Assembly (NCBI GenBank): GCA_964573565.1 | Contig: CAZNJV010000018.1 | Coordinates: 1-13,722 of the forward strand | Length of the DNA stretch: 13,722 nucleotides | Direction: 5' to 3' | DNA from: UBA12078 sp964573565 | Lineage (GTDB): Bacteria; Patescibacteriota; Dojkabacteria; SC72 | Shown: in pieces, positions 1 through 7,454 of the stretch | Numbering within the stretch: position 1 is the stretch's first letter | How the letters are laid out: each line of letters begins with the position of its first letter | Program-made: the position numbers and the translations under genes | The notes under the pieces: model-generated | Told to the model about the DNA's origin: nothing | The model's database searches: none | Seen by the model: only the letters and a program-made list of their open reading frames with translations

Positions 1-1654
1 TAGAACCAGATGCCATAAACCTCTTTACTAATACTATATTCTTTTTATCATTTTTTACCATATTCTGTAAAGCCTTAGATATCAAAAGCCCGCTAGCATA
101 GGAATAGACATAGAAGAATCTTCTAAAATGACTTACATATATCCATCCATTTCTCATACTTTCATCCACATCTACAGCATCCCCAAGATATGCCTTCATA
201 TGCTTACAGAAAAGATCCGATATATATTCTTTTGTTAAAAATCCTTTCTCTCTAAAATCATGGTGTAACTCTTTCTCAAAATTGTAGAAAGCGATCTGCC
301 TGAATATGGATGAAATATCGTCCATCAATTTCCCATCTAATAATGATTTCCGAGTTGTAGAATCATCGATGTCCTTGAGTATCTCTTCATATACAAAATC
401 TTCAAAGAAGGTACTTGCTATCTCGGCTAGTGCAATGGGGCTTGAATCATTCAAGGCATTCTGTTTTTTGTGTAATTCCGCATGTACTCCATGCCCACTC
501 TCATGTGCAATGGTTGTGACATCCGTCAATCTGTTTTTGTGATTTAAAAGTATGAAAGTAGGTAAGTCCTTTTTCATACTCGCACAAAATGCACCCCCAG
601 ATTTCCCTTCTTTAGGATATACATCATACTGCCCATGGGTTGCATAATTCTTCATGATTTCTCCGAATCTTGGATCAAGATCATTAAATATTTTTTGAAC
701 TAATTCAATAGAGTTCTCGTATGAATATTCTTTTTGATCTTCCCCCAATGGGACATTCCTCTCATAATATCCTAATGTCTTTTGCCCAAGAAGCTCGGCC
801 TTCCTTTTGTAATACCTTCTGGAGATATCAAAATGCTTCGTTACTGTCTCAACAAGAGTATCGACGATTTCAGATTCGATATCGTCAGCGAGGTGTCTTC
901 CTAAGTCGGGTCTTGGTATTTTCCTGTATTCATCCTCAGCTTTCTTTGCCCCTAATACAGAATTCATCTCGAATTCTGCTATCTCCGCATATCGGCTATT
1001 GATCTCATTGAATTTGATATTTGCACAGTCGCGGATCTTTTTGTTAGTAGATCGTAAGAATCCCACTATCTCGTTGTAGCTAACCTCTCTCTCTTTCAAA
1101 TCTTCATCTAATATGGTTGCTGTTTGCTTGTCTGTGAGCTCATTAATCATAGCTACCCAGTTCTCATATGCGGTTCTGGAAGTAAGGTTAAATATCTTCT
1201 CCTCTTTGTCAGAGAGAAGATATTTTGATTCCTGAAATATCCGTTCTAGATAGTGTTTGTAATTTACAAGTACTTGGCTGTTTAGAAATAATGGTTGTTT
1301 AGATTTAGGAATTTTTGCAATATTTAATTCAAAGAATTGTATCTCGTTTTCAAGATTTACGCATATATCAGATATTTGACTTAATCTCGCTTTGATCGAA
1401 GAATTTGTTTGGTCTTGCGAATTCCTTAATCCAATGTAGTAGGATGGTTTACTACATATTCCTGTTGTCGCTATTAATTTTTCATACTCATCTAATGCTT
1501 TTCTTAATACTTGGGGATCCTTAGTATATTCTTTGCTTGTTTTCCAATGTTTTACAAGTGTTTTTACATTTTCTATTGATATATCAATGTCCTTTTGGAT
1601 CTGAGGATCGTTTTCTGAGTTGTAGAGTAGGGATAGATTCCAGGTTGTTTGCAT
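1..1654 (-). CDS. pepF: Oligoendopeptidase F-like M3 metallopeptidase (3' end cut by window edge)
   Basis: This frame is open from an ATG at 1654 to the left edge, giving 551 codons without a stop. The protein is a zinc metallopeptidase of family M3, which cuts short peptides in the cytoplasm. The zinc site HESGH lies at residues 384-388 (bases 491-505), and the third ligand is probably Glu411 in the stretch ALAEIASTFFED. The C-terminal part has the usual aromatic-rich RRFFYVYSYASG segment. Family members are about 600 residues long, so roughly the last 50 are missing. The N-terminus (MQTTWNLSLLY) is typical of PepF proteins. No Shine-Dalgarno sequence precedes the ATG. A TATAAT box ends 6 bases upstream, so the mRNA may be leaderless. 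The gene is divergent from ileS across a 600-base gap. The family call is firm; PepF over other M3 branches is likely. Confidence 0.93.
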   Translation of the reverse strand, partial: MQTTWNLSLLYNSENDPQIQKDIDISIENVKTLVKHWKTSKEYTKDPQVLRKALDEYEKLIATTGICSKPSYYIGLRNSQDQTNSSIKARLSQISDICVNLENEIQFFELNIAKIPKSKQPLFLNSQVLVNYKHYLERIFQESKYLLSDKEEKIFNLTSRTAYENWVAMINELTDKQTATILDEDLKEREVSYNEIVGFLRSTNKKIRDCANIKFNEINSRYAEIAEFEMNSVLGAKKAEDEYRKIPRPDLGRHLADDIESEIVDTLVETVTKHFDISRRYYKRKAELLGQKTLGYYERNVPLGEDQKEYSYENSIELVQKIFNDLDPRFGEIMKNYATHGQYDVYPKEGKSGGAFCASMKKDLPTFILLNHKNRLTDVTTIAHESGHGVHAELHKKQNALNDSSPIALAEIASTFFEDFVYEEILKDIDDSTTRKSLLDGKLMDDISSIFRQIAFYNFEKELHHDFREKGFLTKEYISDLFCKHMKAYLGDAVDVDESMRNGWIYVSHFRRFFYVYSYASGLLISKALQNMVKNDKKNIVLVKRFMASGS

Positions 1655-1660
1655 ATATAG

Positions 1661-1673
1661 ATTATATATTATA
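1661..1673 (-). promoter_or_regulatory. -10 boxes of the pepF promoter
   Basis: Read on the minus strand, two overlapping-type TATAAT hexamers occur (1668-1673 and 1661-1666). The nearer one ends 6 bases before the ATG at 1654, so the expected start of transcription falls on or beside the A of the start codon. No convincing -35 box was found. Confidence 0.55.
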
Positions 1674-1692
1674 GTTAATTAAGCGAAAAGTC

Positions 1693-1721
1693 TTGACAGG
1701 GCGAGCTCCATCAGCTATCCT
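1693..1721 (+). promoter_or_regulatory. Possible promoter for the structured intergenic RNA
   Basis: A perfect TTGACA (1693-1698) is followed after 17 bases by TATCCT (1716-1721). This spacing is ideal for a housekeeping sigma factor, and the predicted start is near 1728. However, the -10 box overlaps a 7-bp hairpin (1712-1728). Either that hairpin is not part of the RNA, or this is not the promoter. Confidence 0.35.
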
Positions 1722-2045
1722 ATAGCTGCTTTGAATTGATCACGCAATTTGTGATCAGGATGATCGGACTATGTCATGTGTCTGGAACTTTCAGATTCAT
1801 GACCCCATGTGGAGGAAGAGTTTCGTTATGCTCTACAAACCCAAGGGTATTCCGTTCTCCTAGGTGAGTGAATTTTCCTCACCAGATTTAGAGGTGCATA
1901 GAAAGAGGTTCTGTGTACGTAAGTACGTGGAAATCCGATGTTTCGGAATCTCGATGCACAGAGGAGTGTGAATGGTTAAAATAAATCTAAATGGGGGCAA
2001 TTTGCTCGTATTTATTTATATTTAGATTCCAAGTCACACTCCTCT
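1700..2045 (+). ncRNA. Hairpin-rich intergenic block, candidate structured RNA of unknown class
   Basis: No protein gene fits this stretch, yet it holds a chain of strong hairpins. These are: 1712-1718 with 1722-1728 (7 bp); 1736-1743 with 1751-1758 (8 bp, one G-U); and 1773-1778 with 1798-1803, enclosing 1780-1784 with 1792-1796 (one G-U). Next come 1863-1868 with 1878-1883; 1894-1899 with 1954-1959, enclosing GTAC-GTAA-GTAC (1915-1926) and TCCGA-TGTT-TCGGA (1934-1947); and a perfect 12-bp stem 1960-1971 with 2034-2045, which encloses a 9-bp stem (1984-1992 with 2020-2028). Bases 1706-1710 can pair with 1810-1814 and close the first three hairpins into a junction. The G-U pairs and the GNRA loop favour the plus strand. 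I looked for hallmarks of RNase P RNA, tmRNA and SRP RNA and found none. Its ends and class are uncertain. Confidence 0.45.
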
Positions 2046-2077
2046 CAAGAAAGTCTCCTGTTTTTCACCCCAATATC

Positions 2078-2086
2078 TGATATAAT
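2078..2086 (+). promoter_or_regulatory. Extended -10 promoter of the ileS T-box leader
   Basis: TG at 2078-2079, one base, then TATAAT at 2081-2086 form a textbook extended -10 element. The predicted transcript start is near 2093, just before the first T-box hairpin. The -35 region is weak, as is common with extended -10 promoters. Confidence 0.6.
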
Positions 2087-2092
2087 TATCCT

Positions 2093-2281
2093 CAATATAT
2101 TGATCCAGTAATCACTGGGGAATAGTAGAAAGAAAGTATATATACAAGTAGAATCTACCGTAAGTAATACGAAACATACATAAATGAGAAATAAATAGGG
2201 TGGTACCGCGTACACATGTTCGCCCCTTTCTAAAGATTAATATTAAATATATATTAGTTTTTAGAGAGGGGCTTTTTGTTT
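2093..2281 (+). promoter_or_regulatory. T-box leader of ileS, isoleucine type, with very short Stem I
   Basis: The T-box sequence AGGGTGGTACCGCG at 2197-2210 is a near-perfect match to the family consensus. Its TGGT (2201-2204) is complementary to a tRNA 3' end ACCA, as expected for tRNA-Ile with discriminator A. Its AGGG can pair with CCCT (2224-2227) to form the antiterminator, which overlaps the 5' arm of a terminator (2222-2234 with 2260-2272). Only about 104 bases lie between the predicted start and the T-box, too few for a canonical Stem I. A 5-bp hairpin at 2105-2118 (CCAGT-AATC-ACTGG) shows the isoleucine codon ATC in its loop, followed by A. This is the likely specifier, resembling the ultrashort Stem I class. 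Uncharged tRNA-Ile should favour read-through into ileS. The T-box call is firm; the specifier is an inference. Confidence 0.88.
2222..2281 (+). terminator. T-box-controlled intrinsic terminator before ileS
   Basis: The arms 2222-2234 and 2260-2272 pair over 13 bp (one G-U), followed by TTTTTGTTT. The 5' arm shares bases with the T-box antiterminator, so the two folds exclude each other. The 3' arm carries GAGG (2266-2269) six bases before a TTG codon at 2276. Confidence 0.88.
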
Positions 2282-5185
2282 AAATTAACAAATACAAAAA
2301 TGGAAGATATAAGGATAAAGAAAACAGATACAATGCCAAACTTTCCTAAAGTAGAGGCAGATGTTATGAACTTTTGGAAAGAAAATAATATCTTTCAGAA
2401 AAGTATTGATCAAAGAGATGTAAACAAACCATTTACATTCTATGATGGGCCAATAACCTCAAATAACAAACCACACTATGGTCATGCATTAACAATGGTC
2501 ATAAAAGATGTAGTACCTAGATACAAAACAATGAAAGGGTACAGAGTAGATAGAAGTCTAGGATGGGATTGCCAAGGAATACCTGTTGAATATGAGGTGG
2601 AAAAAACATTGGGTTTTGAACAAAAGGATGATATTGAGAAGTTTGGTATAGAGAAGTTCAACCAGTTATGTAGAGAGTCTGTTCAAAAATATCAAGGGGA
2701 AATATTTGCATTAACTGAAAGAATGGGAAGATGGGTAAACAAAGATGAGGAATATGCAACCATGGATCCTAAATACATAGAAAGTGTATGGTGGTCATTA
2801 AGCGAGTTATATCGAAAAGGCTTGCTATACCAGGGCTACAAGGTCGTTCCTTACTCTACAAGAGCAGGTACAACACTTTCCAACTCCGAAGTAGCATTGG
2901 GAGGATACAAAGCAATCGTTGATCCTGCAGTTACAGTTGCTTTGAAACTTAAAGATGATGACAGATACCTATTAATATGGACTACTACACCATGGACATT
3001 ACCTGGAAACCTATTGGTTGCTGTAGGTAATGATTTTGAATATGTTGATATAGAGAAGGATGGAAAAACATATATTGTTGGTAAGGCTCTCGTAGAGAAA
3101 ATATTTGGAGAAAATCCAAACATGGTTAAAGAGTATCGAGGAAGCGATCTTGTTGGGAAAGAATATGAACCATTGTATCCATATTATGCAGATAAGCGAG
3201 AAGAAGGGTGCTTTAGAGTAGTACACGGAGAGCATGTAACCTTGGAAGATGGAACAGGATTAGTACATCAAGCACCATATGGAGAAGAGGACTTCGCTTT
3301 GATGACAGATATGGGAATCAAGATGTTTGATTACCTTGATGATCAGGGCAATATGAAAGATGAGATAGAGCAGTTTAAAGGAATGTTCTACAAAAAGGCC
3401 AACAAGTATGTAATGCAGGATCTTGAAGAAAGAGGATTGCTATTTGCCCACGAAGACCATGAGCATCAGATGCCTATGTGTTGGAGAACAGATACTCCGT
3501 TGATCTACAAACCAATCAAGAGTTGGTATGTAAAGGTATCTGAAATCAGAAAACAGATGGTAGAGGAGAATAACGATATTAACTGGATACCAGAACATAT
3601 AAAGGAGGGAAGATTTGGAAACTGGTTAGGAGATGCAAGAGATTGGGCCTTAAGTAGAAATCGATACTGGGGAACACCACTCCCAGCTTGGATATGTGAT
3701 AAATGTGGGGAAACAGAAGTCTTAGGATCATTTGAGGAGGTAAAAGAAAGATCTGGTGTAGAACTTACAGATCCTCACAAACCATTTGTGGATGATGTTA
3801 CATACAAATGTCCTAAATGTGATGGACAGATGAAGCGTGTTAATGATGTTATCGATGTATGGTATGACTCCGGTTCTATGCCATTTGCAAGATTCCACTA
3901 TCCATTTGAAAACAAGGAGAAGTTTGAAAAGAAATATCCTGCAGAATTCATTGCTGAAGGAGTGGATCAAACACGTGGTTGGTTTTACACATTACATGTT
4001 TTAGGAACTGCACTCTTTGGGCACAAGGCTTTCAAAAATGTCATCGTTAATGGTTTGGCATTAGCACCTGATGGTACGAAGATGTCAAAAAGTAAGCGAA
4101 ACTATACCGAGATAAATGATGTACTTGATCAGATGGGGGCAGACTCTATGAGACTGTACTTCCTCAGCTCTCCAATTGTACATGGAGAAGAGGTCATCTT
4201 TAACGAAAAATTCTTGAAAGAAGTTATGACATCAGTCATGTTACCATTCTGGAATTCTGTTAAATACCTACTAAGTTACAAAGAAGATCTCTCTAAGATT
4301 GATGAATTGAAGCTAGAAAATGTTATGGACAGATGGATCGTTGCAGAGTTAAATACAACAGTAGAGAAGGTAAATAGCGCCATGGATCTCTACGACCTTC
4401 AATCCGCGACTAAGGCAATTGCAGCATTGATAGACGATTTGTCTAAGTGGTATATAAGGAGATGTAGGGAGAGATTTGTCAGTGGTGATAATGATGCATT
4501 GGATACATTGCAGTTTGTGCTTTTAGAAATCGCAAAGTTATTAGCACCATTTGCACCATTCCTGGCTGAGACAGCTTTCCAGACTCTTCGGACAGATAGC
4601 AACAAAGAATCTGTACACTTGGAAGATTATCCTACTGCAAACGAAGCACTTTTGAACGAGAATCTTTTAAATGATATGGCAAATATCAGAGGAGTATGTT
4701 CCTTAGGTTTGAATATCAGAGATGAGAATAGATTGAAGGTAAGGCAACCACTTGCAAAAGCATATGTCCCAGTTAAAGTTGCCGAGCTTTTAGAGATAGT
4801 TAAAGGAGAACTTAATGTAAAAGAAGTTGAATACTCCGAAAAAGAGATAGAAGGGGACGGTTTAGTATCTCAGAGTGATGGAAAAGTTTTTGTAACTTTA
4901 GATACAAATATTACAGAGGAGTTGAAAGAAGAAGGTCTGTTAAATGAGATTATCCGTGGACTTCAGGTTGCAAGAAAGGAGAATGGTTGCCAGGTTGGAG
5001 AAAGAATCAATGTGGATTACTCAACAGACTCTGATGCGTTGGATCGGTTAATGGAAGCACATAAGCAAGAGTTGCAAGGGGCAGTATTGGCTGACAGCTT
5101 TGCAAAAGTATCTCTTGAAGATGGAACACAGATCAAAGTTGCAGATGCAGTATTAGTTGTAAGAATTAATACTCAGAAAGAGTAA
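2276..5185 (+). CDS. ileS: Isoleucine--tRNA ligase, eukaryote-like (type 2) form
   Basis: This enzyme charges tRNA-Ile with isoleucine and edits mischarged valine. The class I signatures are HYGH at residues 67-70 (HIGH motif) and KMSKS at 602-606. The editing domain shows TTTPWTLPGN near residues 235-245. Cysteine pairs CDKC (474-477) and CPKC (512-515) form a metal site in the inserted domain. The region GWDCQGIPVEYEVEK matches the type 2 (mupirocin-tolerant) branch, although that branch usually has His where Gln stands here. Length is 969 residues with no C-terminal zinc finger, in line with this branch. The TTG start at 2276 is chosen because GAGG lies 6 bases upstream and the resulting MFKLTNTK start resembles the family. 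ATG 2300 is the alternative and has no Shine-Dalgarno sequence. Expression is under the T-box. The 3' end overlaps the convergent carD gene by 20 bases. Confidence 0.96.
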   Translation: MFKLTNTKMEDIRIKKTDTMPNFPKVEADVMNFWKENNIFQKSIDQRDVNKPFTFYDGPITSNNKPHYGHALTMVIKDVVPRYKTMKGYRVDRSLGWDCQGIPVEYEVEKTLGFEQKDDIEKFGIEKFNQLCRESVQKYQGEIFALTERMGRWVNKDEEYATMDPKYIESVWWSLSELYRKGLLYQGYKVVPYSTRAGTTLSNSEVALGGYKAIVDPAVTVALKLKDDDRYLLIWTTTPWTLPGNLLVAVGNDFEYVDIEKDGKTYIVGKALVEKIFGENPNMVKEYRGSDLVGKEYEPLYPYYADKREEGCFRVVHGEHVTLEDGTGLVHQAPYGEEDFALMTDMGIKMFDYLDDQGNMKDEIEQFKGMFYKKANKYVMQDLEERGLLFAHEDHEHQMPMCWRTDTPLIYKPIKSWYVKVSEIRKQMVEENNDINWIPEHIKEGRFGNWLGDARDWALSRNRYWGTPLPAWICDKCGETEVLGSFEEVKERSGVELTDPHKPFVDDVTYKCPKCDGQMKRVNDVIDVWYDSGSMPFARFHYPFENKEKFEKKYPAEFIAEGVDQTRGWFYTLHVLGTALFGHKAFKNVIVNGLALAPDGTKMSKSKRNYTEINDVLDQMGADSMRLYFLSSPIVHGEEVIFNEKFLKEVMTSVMLPFWNSVKYLLSYKEDLSKIDELKLENVMDRWIVAELNTTVEKVNSAMDLYDLQSATKAIAALIDDLSKWYIRRCRERFVSGDNDALDTLQFVLLEIAKLLAPFAPFLAETAFQTLRTDSNKESVHLEDYPTANEALLNENLLNDMANIRGVCSLGLNIRDENRLKVRQPLAKAYVPVKVAELLEIVKGELNVKEVEYSEKEIEGDGLVSQSDGKVFVTLDTNITEELKEEGLLNEIIRGLQVARKENGCQVGERINVDYSTDSDALDRLMEAHKQELQGAVLADSFAKVSLEDGTQIKVADAVLVVRINTQKE

Positions 5186-5690
5186 CCTTAATACCTGTAA
5201 TCTTTTGAAATTGAAGATTAGCCTCATCTAATGACTTGTCTGAAGCTATTGCTAACTCACCAACAATATTTCTAACAGACTCTTCTAATTGCTTTTCAAT
5301 ACTTGTAGGGATTAATCTACCTTCCTTTTCTCTTCTCTTCTTGATGAAGTTACAGTATTGGATAATTTCAATAGTAGATTTAATATCAGACTTCTCTTCT
5401 AATTCTTTAAACATGTTCAACATAATATTAAAATCTGTAACCTTTGGGTTTTTGGAAGGTGAGGTTTTCAAGATTTTGATCTCTTCCGCGATTTTCTTTG
5501 CAGAGAGGACCTCTCTGATACCTAGGGGTTCTACGTTATCTACGGGAGTAGAGATGCTAAGTGGATTTGTGATTAACTCAAATTCAAAATACTTCTTCTT
5601 TTCTCCATTAAATTCAATTTCTTTCTGAGCTTTTACTTTACCTGCTCCGTGTGATGGGTAGAAAACTTTTGATCCGACTTTTAATTCCAT
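5166..5690 (-). CDS. carD: CarD/CdnL-family RNA polymerase-binding transcription regulator
   Basis: The 174-residue protein begins with the signature of the CarD/TRCF RNA polymerase-interaction domain: VGSKVFYPSHGAGKV at residues 5-19. A helical C-terminal domain rich in Lys and Glu follows, which in CarD/CdnL proteins contacts promoter DNA. Such proteins stabilise open promoter complexes, notably at rRNA promoters. The ATG at 5690 is preceded by an extended -10 box (5719-5727), predicting a leader of about 20 bases without a clear Shine-Dalgarno sequence. The gene diverges from yvcK with 59 bases between start codons and converges on ileS with a 20-base overlap. Length and domain order fit the family. 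Which promoters it controls here cannot be seen. Confidence 0.9.
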   Translation of the reverse strand: MELKVGSKVFYPSHGAGKVKAQKEIEFNGEKKKYFEFELITNPLSISTPVDNVEPLGIREVLSAKKIAEEIKILKTSPSKNPKVTDFNIMLNMFKELEEKSDIKSTIEIIQYCNFIKKRREKEGRLIPTSIEKQLEESVRNIVGELAIASDKSLDEANLQFQKITGIKVTLSEY

Positions 5691-5718
5691 ATGGAGAATC
5701 CGTAATATTAACGCTTCT

Positions 5719-5727
5719 ATTATACCA
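5719..5727 (-). promoter_or_regulatory. Extended -10 promoter of carD
   Basis: On the minus strand TG, one G, then TATAAT (5724 down to 5719) form an extended -10 element. The predicted start is near 5712, giving a leader of about 22 bases to the ATG at 5690. It lies back to back with the yvcK -10 box. Confidence 0.6.
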
Positions 5728-5733
5728 TGAAAG

Positions 5734-5742
5734 TGATATACT
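5734..5742 (+). promoter_or_regulatory. Extended -10 promoter of yvcK, probably leaderless
   Basis: TG at 5734-5735, A, then TATACT at 5737-5742. Seven bases separate it from the ATG at 5750, so transcription should begin at or within a base or two of the start codon. Confidence 0.6.
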
Positions 5743-5749
5743 TTCCTTA

Positions 5750-6772
5750 ATGAATATTGTAGTAATAGGGGGAGGATCCGGCTCCTCAGTAGTACTTGAA
5801 GGATTAAAAAAGTACAGAGATCTCAACCTCAGTGTGATTGTCGGTATGATGGATGATGGAGGGAGTAATGCTGTTGTTAGAGATGAATTTGGACTTCTAC
5901 CACTTAGTGATGTCAGAAAATCCATACTCGCATTGGCTGAGGATAATGAGAACAAATTCCTGAGAGAACTTCTCACATACAGATTTGCGAATGAAAATTT
6001 GAAAGGACATACCCTGGGGAATCTTTTGATGATTGCAATGGCAGATATTGTAGGATCAGAGATAGAGGCAATCAGAACTATGTCACAAATGTTTGGTGTT
6101 AGGGGAAAAGTTATCCCTGTGACTTTGGATGATGTCAGATTAATTGCGGAATATGATGATGGGAGTGTTGTAAAGGGGGAGCACTATATTGATGAACCTG
6201 AGAAGGATATTAATATAGTCAAGTTCGGCTTGGATGGTAGTGCTAAGGCCTATCCTCAGGCGCTAGAAGCCATCTCTGAGGCAGATTACATCATATTAGG
6301 TCCTGGTGATCTATATACTACTCTTCTACCTAATCTGCTAGTCGATGGTATGAAGAAGGCGATTAAGAAATCAGACGCAAAAGTGATATATATATCCAAT
6401 CTTATGACCAAGATTGGTCAAACCAGGCACAAATCATTAAAAGAGATCGTAAGAATTATTGAGGATCATATCGGTAAAAGGCTAGACTATGTACTCATTA
6501 ACAATGGCAGAATACCAAAGGAAGCATATCAGAGATATATCGCGGATGGTGAGAACTTGATTCAAAATAATCTAGAGGAAGAAAAGGGTAGGGTACTTGT
6601 TTACAGAGACTTAGTTGCAAATGATGAGATTAAAAGAGAGAAGGGGGATATTTTAAAACGCAGCCTTGTTAGACATGATTCTCAGAAATTGGGGAAGGTT
6701 TTGTATGGGATATTCAGTAAAGGACCTTTAAATAGATTCTTTAGAAATATTTTTTCCCAGTATGTAGACTAG
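5750..6772 (+). CDS. yvcK: YvcK/CofD-like (UPF0052) gluconeogenesis and cell-shape factor
   Basis: The protein has 340 residues, close to the family's usual 310-330. Its N-terminal nucleotide-binding loop is GGGSGSSVVL at residues 7-16. The diagnostic stretch DDGGSNAVVRDEFG starts at residue 35, and GHTLGNLL and LGPGDLYTTLLPNLL follow later, all conserved in YvcK. In Bacillus and relatives YvcK binds UDP-sugars and supports peptidoglycan synthesis on gluconeogenic carbon sources. I chose ATG 5750 because the family starts at the glycine-rich loop and because an extended -10 box lies 7 bases upstream. The frame is open further upstream to 5651, but that would run through carD and its promoter. 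The usual partners rapZ and whiA are absent nearby. The 3' end overlaps the convergent methyltransferase gene by 45 bases. Confidence 0.94.
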   Translation: MNIVVIGGGSGSSVVLEGLKKYRDLNLSVIVGMMDDGGSNAVVRDEFGLLPLSDVRKSILALAEDNENKFLRELLTYRFANENLKGHTLGNLLMIAMADIVGSEIEAIRTMSQMFGVRGKVIPVTLDDVRLIAEYDDGSVVKGEHYIDEPEKDINIVKFGLDGSAKAYPQALEAISEADYIILGPGDLYTTLLPNLLVDGMKKAIKKSDAKVIYISNLMTKIGQTRHKSLKEIVRIIEDHIGKRLDYVLINNGRIPKEAYQRYIADGENLIQNNLEEEKGRVLVYRDLVANDEIKREKGDILKRSLVRHDSQKLGKVLYGIFSKGPLNRFFRNIFSQYVD

Positions 6773-7408
6773 ATTCTTGTCATCTTCATCTGGTTTCTCT
6801 TCTATCTCGAAACCATTCCTAGTGAGTATATCTGTGATATTAGTACCATGTGACTCAATAATTATATTCCTTATGTATTTAAGTTTGTTTTCACCCTCTA
6901 ACTCTGTTAATACTTCTTTTTCTGCCCCCTCTATGTCCATCTTCATAAGGTCAATTGGGGTATTAATGTATTTGCTTAATTTCTCAGTTTTTACAGAGAT
7001 TGGTGTTGTACTTTGTTTTCCATTCCATGCATTAGATTTAAATCCTGCGGTGGAAAATGCATCATACTGGTTATCAATATGGAATTCTCGTATCCCTTCT
7101 GTATTACCTAAGGCAATATTGTGTAATTCAATCTCCTGAATATCATTACAGTAAATATTCTCTTCTAGTAATGGGAATATGTTAGGATTAGGTTCAAACC
7201 CTAAGATTTTCGCATTAGGATAATTCATTTTGAAATACAGGATTGAAAGACCGATATGTGAGCCAAGATCGAATATTACTGGAGAATCTGTGTGTAGATC
7301 AACTTTGTATATCTCTTTATTAAAAATTTCGTCCTTAAGAATATCGAACTCCTGCTTATTGGTATATCCGATATTGTATTTGTGTATTTTAGAATATTTA
7401 ATTTCCAT
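6728..7408 (-). CDS. FkbM-family SAM-dependent methyltransferase
   Basis: The 226-residue protein has the FkbM fold signatures: SAM-binding motif DLGSHIG at residues 47-53, FEPNP at 71-75 (acidic residue for the ribose), and MKMDIEGAE at 155-163, which is the most typical FkbM stretch. FkbM enzymes mostly methylate hydroxyl groups of sugars, lipids or secondary metabolites. The substrate here is unknown. No glycosyltransferase cluster surrounds it. The ATG at 7408 follows a strong terminator by only 12 bases and has just a weak CAGG next to the start, so its transcription may depend on read-through or a promoter I cannot recognise. Its last 45 bases overlap the end of yvcK on the other strand. 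Confidence 0.88.
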   Translation of the reverse strand: MEIKYSKIHKYNIGYTNKQEFDILKDEIFNKEIYKVDLHTDSPVIFDLGSHIGLSILYFKMNYPNAKILGFEPNPNIFPLLEENIYCNDIQEIELHNIALGNTEGIREFHIDNQYDAFSTAGFKSNAWNGKQSTTPISVKTEKLSKYINTPIDLMKMDIEGAEKEVLTELEGENKLKYIRNIIIESHGTNITDILTRNGFEIEEKPDEDDKNLVYILGKNISKESI

Positions 7409-7420
7409 ACCTGAGTTTAC

Positions 7421-7447
7421 AAAAAGGCCCTGGTATTATCCAGGGCC
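7421..7447 (-). terminator. Intrinsic terminator after the lysozyme-like gene
   Basis: On the minus strand GGCCCTGG (7447-7440) pairs perfectly with CCAGGGCC (7433-7426) around a 6-base loop, followed by TTTTT. It begins 7 bases after the stop codon of the lysozyme-like gene. Confidence 0.93.
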
Positions 7448-7454
7448 TAAAAGA

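Noticed and set aside
306..1002. Plus-strand open frames at 306-542 and 721-1002
   Set aside because: They are opposite-strand shadows of the M3 peptidase gene, whose zinc motif and continuous frame are clear.
1984..2030. A tmRNA-like tag frame in the loop of the 12-bp stem
   Set aside because: The short open frames on both strands do not end in the usual LAA-type tag, and no tRNA-like ends exist nearby.
1700..2045. RNase P RNA, tmRNA or SRP RNA as identity of the structured block
   Set aside because: The GAGGAAAGTCC and ACAGAA cores of RNase P, the GTTCGA arm and alanine-ending tag of tmRNA, and the GGAAGGAAGCAG core of SRP RNA were not found on either strand. A partial GAGGAA at 1812-1817 is not followed by the rest.
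5651..5749. Longer yvcK start at 5651
   Set aside because: It would overlap carD and both promoters, and the family begins at the glycine-rich loop directly after ATG 5750.
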